This document shows positions 45,122-55,170 of a stretch of 64,000 nucleotides of DNA, piece after piece; positions within the stretch are counted from its first letter, which is position 1, and every line of letters begins with the position of its first letter. This stretch comes from Actinomucor elegans. Its lineage: Eukaryota; Mucoromycota; Mucoromycetes; Mucorales; Mucoraceae. The notes under the pieces are model-generated. The model did not search any database, was not told the origin of the DNA, and was given only the letters and a program-made list of their open reading frames with translations. The stretch spans positions 62,001-126,000 of the forward strand of contig JAMSLZ010000012.1 of the NCBI GenBank assembly GCA_026027325.1, in the 5' to 3' direction. The position numbers and the translations under genes were made by a program.

Positions 45122-48100
45122 ATGAATTTAAATTCTCGCTCGGCTTATATTAATACAGAAAGTATATCTTCGGATATGCGCCCCTCTACTCCGGTTACCT
45201 CTTCTAATCTATCCTCTTCTGATGCAAGCTCTCTCTCTGGTACTTCCTTCAGAATTGGAACCCTTAATTGTCGCAGTCTGCGTCCAAAATTAACGGACCC
45301 AACTACCAATGCGGAATTCATTCGTTACCTCCGTACTAAAAACTTCGATATCCTTGCACTACAGGAAACGCATGCTAAAACACCTGAACTAGAATCCTTA
45401 TTCCATACTCAATTTCAGGCGTCTGACAGTATTTGGTCTCCTCACTGCGGTATTGTCTCTTTCTCTCCAGATTTATCCTTTTCCAACACCCATTATAGTG
45501 ACTGTGGTCGTGTTATCACTACTACTGTCAGTCATAGTTCTGAACTATTCGAATCAATAACAGTAACAGTGGTCTATGCACCTGCCAACCCACAAGAAAG
45601 ATTCACCTTTTTGAAAGACATAATGCTTAATTTAAATGAGTCACCATTATTGTCAATTAACCCCTCCCGGCACATCCTCCTGGGAGACTTGAACTATTCA
45701 CCACCGCTTCGCGGCCGCCGTACTCAAGCACCAAAAGTTTGGCTAGATTACCTAGCTGGCTCCTTTATCAACGGAGTGACCCCTAATAACGAATCAGCGC
45801 CAATAACATTCATTCGAGGCAACCAACGATCTAGCATTGATTATATCTTTCTTTCACAAGACCTGTCCTTATTTAGAACAACTAGTCAGGTAACATATAT
45901 TACTCCAGCCTGGACCGATCATCTTCTCGTACAAGTTCGTCTTCATCTTCTCCCAAAGATTACGGTGGATTCAACCAAAAAAGTCGGTAAAGGACTTTGG
46001 CGTGCCCATCCTAAGCTAGCCTCTGATCCTGCCTTTTGTTACCGTCTACATGTTGCCCTTTCACGAACTATAGCTGGCTTTGTACCAGGTTATCCTACAA
46101 CCTTAAAATGGGAAGATTTAAAAGCTACTACCAAATATACTGCACAGTCTTATTCACGAAAGAAAGCCTACACACTTGCTCGTGCCGAAAAACTGCTTCA
46201 CTTGAAACATAAGGGATTATTATCTCAACTTACCTGCTCCCCGGATCGTATCAAAGATATTCAGCCGTTACTCCAGGTGGTTGAAGAACAATTGGCCTCA
46301 ATACAACAGTATCATGCTGAAACTCTTGCTCTTAGAGCTGGTCTCCGCTGGCGTGAGCTGGGTGAGATCTCGGCTGGATATCTAAAACGGACAGTTCAAC
46401 AAAGATCAATTCACCATCTCATTCCTCCACTGATTCATCCTCAAACTGGTGCTTTGAGTACTTCTAAAGAAGATATGTTAGATGCCGCCTCAACCTTTTA
46501 CAGCAAACTATACTCCCCCGATGATATCGATCAATCTGCTATTGATGACTTACTGGAAAATATACCGGATTCATTATGCTTGTCATCTGAAGACCAGACC
46601 TTTCTTAAAGCTCCTATCACCTTTGATGACTTACTCGAAGGTGTCGCACGATGCCCATCAAAAAGTAGTCCTGGTGAAGATGGTCTACCATATGAAATAC
46701 TTCAACTGATCATCAATCATCCTAACTGTCGTGAAATAACTCTTGCAGTCTTCAATGATGCACTTGCCTATGGAATTTTCCCCCCATCTTGGCAGGTTAC
46801 ATGTGTTTCGTTATTACCAAAGAAAGGTACTTTATCAGATCTTCGGAACTATCGTCCTATTTCTCTTATCAATACTGACGCTAAGGTTTTCACTAGAATC
46901 CTCAACACTAGAGTTACTAGTTGCGTGGAGTCACTAATCAACCCCTATCAAACAGGCTTTGTTCGAGGGCGCTTTATTGCTGATAATGGCCTTCTAATGA
47001 AATTAGTTATGGAACATGCTCGAAATACTAGATCCTCAGCCATTGGACTTCTATTGGATCAAGAGAAAGCATATGATCGTGTCCACCCAAAGTATTTGGA
47101 ACAGGTACTACTACGTTTTGGTTTTCCATCTACTCTAGTAGATAGCCTCTTGGGTTTATTCTTTGGTACCTCACTAAGGTTGAATGTCAATGGTTTTCTA
47201 TCTGATCCGGTTCCTCAACTAAGAGGACTACGCCAAGGGGACCCCATCTCACCAGTGTTGTTTAATCTGGCATTTGAGCCTTTTTTACGCGGCATTTTGG
47301 CTGACCCTTCTTTCTCTGGATTCTCACTACCTTCAGCCCCTCGGTACCCATTGGTTAACACCCCGGATCCCCCAGAGGATGTTAAACTTTTGGCTTATGC
47401 AGATGATGTTATTTGCCTCCTCAATGATCCTTTAGATCTGGAAGTCCTTCAATCCCATTTGCATAGATACTCACGGGCCTCTAACGCCCAAGTTAACCTA
47501 CACAAGACTCAAGCTCTTTCTCTTTCTGGCAAGCCTATTCTAAACTCGTCTCTCTGGAGCTCTCCACTGCTATCCCATAGTATAGATCAATGGCATGATT
47601 GCACAGCTGCTGGTCCTCTTACATACCTAGGATTTCCGCTATATTCATCAACCAAACAAAGAGACTCGTACCTCAATGCTCTTTTAGATAAAATACGAGA
47701 TGCATGCAATATTCATTCTCAAAGGTCTTTATCTATCCGTGGACGAGTCACCATTCTCAACACGCTCATCTTATCCAAGTTATGGCATGTAATACGTGTT
47801 ACTTCCGTTCCTCTGTCATTCTTCTCCAAACTCAAGTCTATCATGTCATCCTTTCTCTCTTACCGCATGTTTCCACGGATTGGTATTGCATCAATGTGCC
47901 AGCCACGCTCTAAAGGTGGCCTAGGAGTACTTGATCCTCAAATTCAACAAGGCGCGTTACAGCTTCGTTGGATACTTCCTCTACTCCAGCTATCATTAAG
48001 TGGTGAATTTGCCTCTTCAAATTGGTCTTGTCCTGCTATTGCAAACTCCATTATTCTTCCTCGGATAACGCAATTTTTAATCCATCACCTATCCAACGAT

Positions 48101-49204
48101 GGCTCCTTTGATTCACTTGATTGGTCAAAGTTTGATAGTCGCTTAGCTTTTGTTTTTAGTGATCTCAGACCCCCAAGGCTACGTGATCCACAAAGCTCTC
48201 TATCATTGCTCTTCTCCGCCGTTGATCGTATACCACATCATTTCCAGCATGTGGTAGTTAGTGCCCATACCTGTTTAAGTTTGCCTCTCTCCGCCGTGTG
48301 TTTGGATAATCCACAAGTCAACCTATCTCGAACGCTTAAAAATCTTCGTTGTTCTGAAGTTTATATATTCGATATCGACAAGCTCAGTCTAAGACATAAA
48401 CGCCCTAGTGAAATCACTGTCCATCCTCAACTTGCCAAACGTTTTCTCGAACTAATCCGATCTAATCAACTGGCCCTTCACCCCTTCTTTGCCAGAGCCT
48501 TCATCCCACCCGTTTACGCCCCAATTGGTCCCCATCCTTTCCTTTCAGTACTGCACTCACGTATTGACGCTACTCCACTACTATCCGCGCTATCACTAAT
48601 TGACCCACCTACTTCTCGAGGCCTTACATCCAGAGCCTACCGAGCTCTCTGTCTGCCTCCTTCTCCTAAGCGTCACCCACATTTGGTTTCCTCAGCTTGG
48701 TCTCGCTTTTGGCATTTACCTTTAGTTTCAACATGCCGGAATGTTTGGTATCGTTTACTACACAGAATGCTTCCCTATCGTTCATTGCTGCATCGCATTA
48801 GCCCAAGCTATTTTGTGTCTGCTTCTTGCCCGATTTGCCTTGAGTCTGAGGACACATTTGATCACTTCCTCTTTGCCTGTCCCATGAAACTGGAAGTTTG
48901 GGCTACTTGTTGGTACCAATACTTTGGAACGCCTTTTTTTTCATTGAATAATATTGCAGCAGCTCTTCTTCGCCTTGAATTCCCTCCCCTTCTCCCTCAT
49001 GTAGTTCAACTAGATCCTGGTGCTATTATCGGTGCCTGTCTACTTGGTATATGGCGTTGTCACTGGTCACTGATATACTCAGATGTACCATTTCTCCCTT
49101 TGTCAGCTTTTTCCCAAGTCTCCTCTCTTATTTCACGTTCCTCACAAGAACATCTAATACAACAAGGCCTTTCTCCGCTACCGCTTCCACATTTTCATAT
49201 CTAA
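45122..49204 (+). CDS. LINE ORF2, endonuclease and reverse transcriptase
   Basis: A 1360-residue open frame. Residues about 42-280 are an APE-type endonuclease (GTLNCRSL, LALQETHAK, VYAPANPQ, LLGDLNYSP, SSIDYIFLS, TDHLLVQ) that nicks target DNA. The reverse transcriptase core lies at about 510-800: LLPKKGTLSDLRNYRPISL, NPYQTGFVRGR, LLLDQEKAYDRV, LRGLRQGDPISPVLFN and the catalytic YADD at about 759-762. A CPICLESEDTFDHFLFAC cluster near the C-terminus is the usual terminal zinc motif. All motifs are intact. The ATG follows the ORF1 stop by 13 bases. Confidence 0.95.
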   Translation: MNLNSRSAYINTESISSDMRPSTPVTSSNLSSSDASSLSGTSFRIGTLNCRSLRPKLTDPTTNAEFIRYLRTKNFDILALQETHAKTPELESLFHTQFQASDSIWSPHCGIVSFSPDLSFSNTHYSDCGRVITTTVSHSSELFESITVTVVYAPANPQERFTFLKDIMLNLNESPLLSINPSRHILLGDLNYSPPLRGRRTQAPKVWLDYLAGSFINGVTPNNESAPITFIRGNQRSSIDYIFLSQDLSLFRTTSQVTYITPAWTDHLLVQVRLHLLPKITVDSTKKVGKGLWRAHPKLASDPAFCYRLHVALSRTIAGFVPGYPTTLKWEDLKATTKYTAQSYSRKKAYTLARAEKLLHLKHKGLLSQLTCSPDRIKDIQPLLQVVEEQLASIQQYHAETLALRAGLRWRELGEISAGYLKRTVQQRSIHHLIPPLIHPQTGALSTSKEDMLDAASTFYSKLYSPDDIDQSAIDDLLENIPDSLCLSSEDQTFLKAPITFDDLLEGVARCPSKSSPGEDGLPYEILQLIINHPNCREITLAVFNDALAYGIFPPSWQVTCVSLLPKKGTLSDLRNYRPISLINTDAKVFTRILNTRVTSCVESLINPYQTGFVRGRFIADNGLLMKLVMEHARNTRSSAIGLLLDQEKAYDRVHPKYLEQVLLRFGFPSTLVDSLLGLFFGTSLRLNVNGFLSDPVPQLRGLRQGDPISPVLFNLAFEPFLRGILADPSFSGFSLPSAPRYPLVNTPDPPEDVKLLAYADDVICLLNDPLDLEVLQSHLHRYSRASNAQVNLHKTQALSLSGKPILNSSLWSSPLLSHSIDQWHDCTAAGPLTYLGFPLYSSTKQRDSYLNALLDKIRDACNIHSQRSLSIRGRVTILNTLILSKLWHVIRVTSVPLSFFSKLKSIMSSFLSYRMFPRIGIASMCQPRSKGGLGVLDPQIQQGALQLRWILPLLQLSLSGEFASSNWSCPAIANSIILPRITQFLIHHLSNDGSFDSLDWSKFDSRLAFVFSDLRPPRLRDPQSSLSLLFSAVDRIPHHFQHVVVSAHTCLSLPLSAVCLDNPQVNLSRTLKNLRCSEVYIFDIDKLSLRHKRPSEITVHPQLAKRFLELIRSNQLALHPFFARAFIPPVYAPIGPHPFLSVLHSRIDATPLLSALSLIDPPTSRGLTSRAYRALCLPPSPKRHPHLVSSAWSRFWHLPLVSTCRNVWYRLLHRMLPYRSLLHRISPSYFVSASCPICLESEDTFDHFLFACPMKLEVWATCWYQYFGTPFFSLNNIAAALLRLEFPPLLPHVVQLDPGAIIGACLLGIWRCHWSLIYSDVPFLPLSAFSQVSSLISRSSQEHLIQQGLSPLPLPHFHI

Positions 49205-49348
49205 CCTTGTTGACTAACCCCATTCGTATAAAACAAACCCTTTTACATAGAAAAAAAAAATTTAAAAACCAAAAACAATCACTGTGGCTTGATTTATTCG
49301 TCACCTAATAAACATGAGCTTTGCCTCCATAAAAAAAAAAAAAAAAAA

Positions 49349-49359
49349 AATAACTCTTG
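49349..49359 (+). repeat. Target-site duplication, right copy
   Basis: Exact repeat of 43626-43636 at the end of the poly(A) tail. The first two A bases may belong to the tail, so the certain duplication is 9-11 bases. Confidence 0.85.
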
Positions 49360-49760
49360 TCTTTCAGGACCAATCGTGACACAACGGCTTGTGATCTGTT
49401 GACGTTGCAGAAGACTGAGATCTTTGATATATTGAGCGGGCTCCTTTTTAGTAGCATAACGAGTTCGACACCATCCTTTTCTGTCTACCCTCTTCTTATA
49501 ACAGTTACACCCACATCATGCGTTTGGATCGTATCACGAAATAGTGGGTATTCTTGTTTTTGAGATTTTAGAACTGCAGAATCCAAATTAGCAACCTTAT
49601 TGGTGCATATAGACATGAACGGCCAAGGATATTTTGTCAGTGTTTTGCTATCGATTGTGGCATGGCAAGGTATCCAAGCTCTACGAAGCAGGAGGCAGTT
49701 AAAGAGAGGTAGTAGCAGGGAGAATGGTTTTTTCACGCATTTCATCAGAAATGGCTCCAT
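49351..49760 (-). pseudogene. Fanzor-like nuclease relic, N-terminal part
   Basis: The minus-strand frame starts MEPFLMKCVKKPFSLLLP and reaches RDTIQTHDVGVTVIRRG, which resembles the F..IxTDGVGVS strand seen before the first RuvC motif in the fungal family. It then needs a frame change to read RYATKKEPAQYIKDLSLLQRQ before meeting the LINE insertion site at 49351. Its continuation is at 43636 on the other side of the LINE. The first RuvC catalytic aspartate cannot be recognised, so the gene was probably decaying before the LINE arrived. Bases beyond 49757 belong to a different repeat. Confidence 0.55.
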
Positions 49761-49935
49761 CCAAACCCCCTATTCCTCCTCTGGTTACAAAATATATTAC
49801 AACGAATCCACACATTATTCTATACTCTATCACTTCTTTCCCCCTTGATCCGTGAGGGATTGTTTAGCATAAATGATTGAGTCTGGGCAATTGAGATGTA
49901 AGTATATCATGTGCTCAAAAAGGACTACATGAATA
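49758..49935 (+). repeat. Truncated copy of the retrotransposon tail seen at 25135-25330
   Basis: Aligned in the same orientation with 25135-25330 at about 80 percent by eye, sharing cctcctctggttacaaaa, cacattatt and gtgctcaaaaaggacta. It starts abruptly next to the start of the Fanzor-like relic, as a 5'-truncated retroposon would. No poly(A) is kept. Confidence 0.65.
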
Positions 49936-50933
49936 AGAATTAAGCAGGAGCCAAAATTTTAGTTTGCTTAGCTAGACGTCACCTGCCTAGTTCAGGAAAA
50001 TGGATAGTTATATGGTTACATATAACTATCTTCATGCATAGCTTGAAGATGTAACATATTATTGTTTATACTCAGAACACGAACAGCAGTTTGTTGCATT
50101 ATGTAGAATAGCAGTAAATGCACATAATGACGGTTTCGCGAGGTAGAAAATACAATTATTATTGAAATAAGCGTGTATCTAGACGGCGCTATACAATGTC
50201 AAGACATAGGCGCTACATATATCTAAGATATCAGCTCGCCGTTTAATCTGACATTCAATGATAATATAACATTTAATAGGTCTCAAACTGTGCAATATAG
50301 AGATCTTGGCTTTTCTTTTACATCAATGAATAAACCGCACGTTTAGCGTAATCAAATTACTGTAGCAGTCCCTTTTCATAATAGAAATCTGCTTACATTC
50401 CATAAAGTCATAACATAGCCCTATCATACCACACCACTCGTTATAAAGCGTGATTATTTTTGAAATCAGTAAAAAGGAACTGTTAGATCGAAACCATATC
50501 AAAACCATCTTTCTTTTGCATTTTAAACAGCAGACAGCCTCTATTGAACAGTTTTGACTAATTTGTAAAAGTAAATTTAAAAGAGAAACTTTTTTGAAAT
50601 AGAAAATTTTGACCAAAATGGTTATAGTAGAGTATCCATGAGTGACTTGTAAGATACTTGTAAGGTACATCATGTCTATTTGCTTCAAACCAAACTATTT
50701 AGTTTTTTTAGCTTCAATTTTTTTTTTTCGGATTCTATACCAAATTTATTTCACGCCCCAATAAAAACTATTCTTCATGTAAGCCTATTCAATTACCGAA
50801 GACCAATAAAATGATGTTGATTCAAACCCATCAACTTCACTGTGCACTAAAGTAAACTTGATTACAACCATCCAATAAAGAGCAGGAACGTATCGACTTT
50901 TATTTATAACAGTAGAGAATCAAACAATATTAG
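49936..50933. other. Intergenic stretch
   Basis: No gene. Holds the second copy of the 2832-3062 repeat and the 3' flank of the cyclophilin gene. Confidence 0.55.
50138..50404 (+). repeat. Dispersed repeat, copy 2 (partner 2832-3062)
   Basis: Same orientation as its partner with an extra block of about 34 bases near 50325-50360. The two copies are almost 47 kb apart. Confidence 0.65.
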
Positions 50934-51713
50934 TTATAATTCAGCATGTTCAATAACATCAACAGGCAAAACACCAGAATCAGCGATGACAACATCAACC
51001 TTAGGCTTGTCTCTGGCACTAAAGGAAAAAGTAAGTATATCATCCTGTCTGCTTTAGTTATAGACTTACCCCTTTTGACAGTTTTCAACCTTTGTAACGA
51101 CATCCATACCTTCAATAACCTTGCCAAACACAACATGCTTACCATCTAACCAGCCAGTCTTGATAGTAGTGATAAAAAATTGAGAACCGTTAGTATCAGG
51201 ACCAGCGTTAGCCATGGAAAGAACACCCTATAAGTAGTATACAAAACAGATAAGAAATTGGGTAGTTGCTTAATATAGCTTACAGCAACTTACAGGACCA
51301 GTATGTCTTAACTTGAAGTTCTCGTCAGCGAATTTGTTACCATAGATAGATTTTCCACCAGTACCGTCACCGTTAGTGAAATCACCACCTTGAATCATGA
51401 AATTCTTGATAACACGATGGAAAGTAGAACCTTTATAACCGAAACCCTTTTCACCAGTAGCTAAAGTCTTGAAATTCTCGACAGTCTTGGGGACGGTTTT
51501 ACCGTATAAGCCTATCACAATACGACCAAGATTTTCATCACCTTGCTTAATATCAAAGTAGACTGTTTAAGTGTTAGAAGACGCGTTTTTATTAACACTC
51601 ATTATAGTACCTTTGTCAGTAATGAGGGGACCAACAGCAGCGGATACATAGTTGAAGGTAGTAAGTGCAAGAAGCACCGTTACAATAAGTGCAGTGAAAT
51701 TGAAACGAGACAT
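50934..51713 (-). CDS. ER-lumenal cyclophilin B-type peptidyl-prolyl isomerase
   Basis: Four exons (51611-51713, 51294-51562, 51070-51227, 50934-51018) encode 204 residues. A signal peptide ([20 protein letters not shown], cut after YVSA) precedes [21 protein letters not shown]. The active-site strands are complete: [20 protein letters not shown] with the catalytic Arg, [31 protein letters not shown], and [13 protein letters not shown] with the Trp that confers cyclosporin binding. The protein ends HAEL, a variant of the HDEL/KDEL retrieval signal, so it should stay in the ER and help secretory proteins fold by cis-trans proline isomerisation. Every intron is short and GT-AG. No lesions. Confidence 0.93.
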
Positions 51714-53842
51714 GATTAAAGGGAAAAAGAAAAGAAAACAGTAAAACAATCGCACCAAGCAGTTTATATTTGCTGGATTTCGGTCAATTTGTAATACATT
51801 GAATCTCAGGTTTCACTGCAATGGGCCAAAGAGAAGTGATTTTGTTAAGAAAGCCTCTGCAGTGGCTAGCACCTTTTCTTCTTGTTTAGATAAAGAAATC
51901 TACCGTGACTATCTGTTTTTGATTGTGTACTAATTCGAATAATGACTTGTATTGTTAGATAATATCATCCTGTTTGTCACACGAAATAATGGAACACAAC
52001 CTTGCGCAATTAACGGGGAGGAAGCTAAAAGCGTCTGCTTTTTATGCAAGCATTATAGGCAGTTACTACAGCACACTAATGTATAAGATTAAATTTCAGT
52101 ATGTTAGTAAGGAATAGGTAGATAAGTAAAATATGAGCTTAAATTTATACTCTTTGTTACTGGACAAGTACTCATTGCTAGATTTTCTCAGCGCAAATGA
52201 TTGTCGAAACAGCATTCACATTTTTTATACAATAAACGCAACAAAAAATACACTTATATCTTTTTATAAGGTTTTATTAGAAACTATGCCTATAAAAAGC
52301 CTTTTATACCATCGAAAAAAAAAATACTATAAAGTAATCCCATTATAAAATCTCGTTTTTATTGGATGTCGGTGGTTGAATGAAAACCTTTCTTTCTCTC
52401 ATCATACCACAAGAATCGAGATGAATGAATGCCAATCCATTTTTTTAAATAAATATCAACTGTCAATAGGCGCGACATAATCTATTGAAGTCTGTGAAGA
52501 ATTGGATGGAGCATGAAATTATTTAGAGATTATTTGATACTTTCTTCAACTGAACTTTTCAGAATTATGAGTATTTTATATATAGTAAACCTACAAAAAA
52601 ATGTAAGGATACTCCCAAAACTACTGCAACTATTATAGTGGTGTATTATGCCCCGACAAATTTATAGCTTCAAGTTTTTTATTTATTTATTTTTTATTTG
52701 ATAATTACAAACCCAATTGGGCGTGAGATGGTGATATCTATCGAATTCGCCCAGGTTAGATCAGATAAAGAACGAAGGATAAAACTACCTTAGGAGTACA
52801 AGGGTAAAAACGTGTGGCATATGTGTAAGTGGCTCAAATAATTGAAGACTAGTGGGTGGGATTGGACCAATTAAGTATTATTTGCCCAGGGTTTCGTAGC
52901 AGTGAAAGCGGTTCTTTTTGGTGGTAAAGATGATTGAATTCAAAAAGGATAGTATAAATCACAGGTCAATGGACAAACCACGAGTAGGCTGGTTGGATTG
53001 AATAAGGTTTTTTGATTGACAAATTTATACGCGTATTCCATAAAAAATAAACGAGAGGTCGGAAAATTTTAGCCGCAAACATAGACCCTTGGGATTCTTT
53101 TTTGAAATAGAACCTTTTAACCCAACGTTTTTAGTCGACAGATCTGCCTCATGTCGTCTTCACTCGCATCAAGACACCAAAATCTAAGAATTCTTTATCT
53201 GAAATTGCTGATACTATGGCAACCCAGCTTTAACCTCCGGTCAAGGCTTTGATTTTTCCTGGCACATTTCTCCAAAGTTTCCGTCAAGTCTGCGTTCACC
53301 AGTACTCTTTCTACTTCCTCAACAAAATCAATGCTTCCAGCTACCCAACCGGTTATTATTTTGATTATTTATGTTAGGAGCTGTCCAATGTAATGTGATA
53401 TACTGTCTCCTAACGAAGCCTATCCTTTACAAATCACCACTATTTTGATTTTTTTTTTTTCAAACAAGTTTCCTTTGCTCATGCCAAGTCTATTTACAGG
53501 ATATATCATATTCGACTAAATTCCCATTCTTTTATTGCCATCCAAAATTCATAATTGGGAAAGGATATATCTTTCAATTTCTGTGGTCTACATTGGACTT
53601 CTACAACGTTCAGCACTACCAGAATTCTGGAATATTTGTTATCATGGTTATCCTTTTTACACTGGCAAATATCTAGAAACCACAATGTTGTAGTGGTATC
53701 GACAATAGGCTCTTTCTTTGATTCTCTTCTGCAACATTTATTTGTAAGGATATCCAAGAAGGTCAGTTTCATTTTCTTCTATAATATTTGCAGGTAACTT
53801 AGTTTAGATTTTCTTCTACATTTCTATTCATTGTTTCTTATT

Positions 53843-53876
<34 letters not shown>

Positions 53877-55170
53877 CATCATATCCTTATAATTTGCGCC
53901 CACTTTTTGATTAAAACTCTACTTATTCTGTATGGAGCAATAAAAAATCTGAAAGATAGAGCCATGTTTTAAAATCTCTACATTCATCGGCTATTTCTAG
54001 TTTACTGTCGCATCTGATGGCGAGGATGTGTTTAGAACGTAATATTGCATCTACTGAAACTATTATTAGGTCCTAACTATTTTGATATTATATAGTAGTG
54101 ATCAATTTTTTTTAAAAAACAGGCATCATTTACTCTAGATTTAATAACCAACAGATTGCTCATCCGATCTTGTTGTGATATCGCATCTCATAGGCAACAT
54201 ACAATTAAAATGATTTGCTGTATTTATTAAAACTGTTGATTATACAATACGATGAATGTTTAATAACAATTAAACTAATTAATATTAACTCATGCTAGTA
54301 GTTTTGGTGTTGATCGCTTCCATTTGCTGTGAAAATTCAACTAGTTTCAAAAATATCATCATGTTATGCCCGACCGTAATTTGACAGCTGATATAGGCGG
54401 GTAAACTAATCCAATGAACTCTTATCAAATCGCGTGAATCTGGAACCCAACTTTTCACTGATCCAATAAGGTCATATTGCGAGGAGGCTCACTTTATCTT
54501 GAATAATCTATCATTGTATAGATAAAAATGTCCTATATGCTAGGTATAATAAAGTTCAAATCAGCTTGAATACCATATAGTTTAAGAATAAATTACATAG
54601 CATCATCCGATCCCAAAACCATATACAATGTAGAGCTTTTATTTGCTCGGTATCATAAATACAATTTACTTGTATTTGTAAGCCATTATAGTAGCTTATT
54701 TCTAAAGCTCTCAATATATAGTAACGAGCTCTTTTCACTCTGATCTTTTAGTTACTCTATCATAGGTTTCCTGTTATCTTTGTGGTAAGTTTGAAGTGCA
54801 TACCTCAACTACTCCTGCTTTTTCATGCGTCTAACTGAAGCACTCGTTGATTGGTAGACATCTGCATTAAATATAACAATTGGGTCATCATGCGCTCATT
54901 CATGTTTGTGAAAAATTGAGCCTCTTTTATTGTTACAAGCATAGACGAATACCAAATAGCGTATGGTTCACTATTAAGAATCTTTGGCCTAATGAATTTA
55001 TGTATCTTTGTTCATAGAAACAGACACTGTTTCATATAATTTCGTCGATCATAAATGGATTTGAACTACCTTGAAATGAAACCTATTCCAACACCCATGT
55101 TGATATATAAAATGCTCCAAACATGCATCTGCACGAGAAACTTCTTTTCTTTATTACTTTTTAATACAAA
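51714..55170. other. Large gene-free stretch with a possible retroelement remnant
   Basis: About 3.5 kb with no convincing gene. At 53130-53800 plus-strand frames broken by stops contain pieces (for example RILEYLLSWLSFLHWQI) that could be a decayed LINE 3' end, and tgtgatatactgtct at about 53393-53407 also occurs in the relic near 24925; the link is weak. A T28 tract lies near 53849-53876. Degenerate cgcatctgatgg-type motifs occur near 54010 and 54180. Confidence 0.45.

Larger units (their letters stand above)
43637..49350 (+). mobile_element. Full-length LINE (non-LTR retrotransposon)
   Basis: A 5.7-kb unit holds a very short leader (about 23 bases), two long open frames, a short 3' untranslated region and a 20-base A tail (49331-49350). 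An exact 11-base duplication of target sequence flanks it. Both frames are open from start to stop, so this is a young, possibly active copy. It has inserted into a Fanzor-like gene in the opposite orientation. Domain order (CCHC ORF1; APE-type endonuclease then reverse transcriptase in ORF2; terminal CCHC-like cluster; no RNase H seen) fits the Tad/L1-like side of LINEs. Confidence 0.92.

Noticed and set aside
53130..53800. Calling a definite LINE copy here
   Set aside because: Only short resemblances in frames broken by stops, and the nearby T tract has the wrong strand for a plus-strand tail; kept only as a remark.
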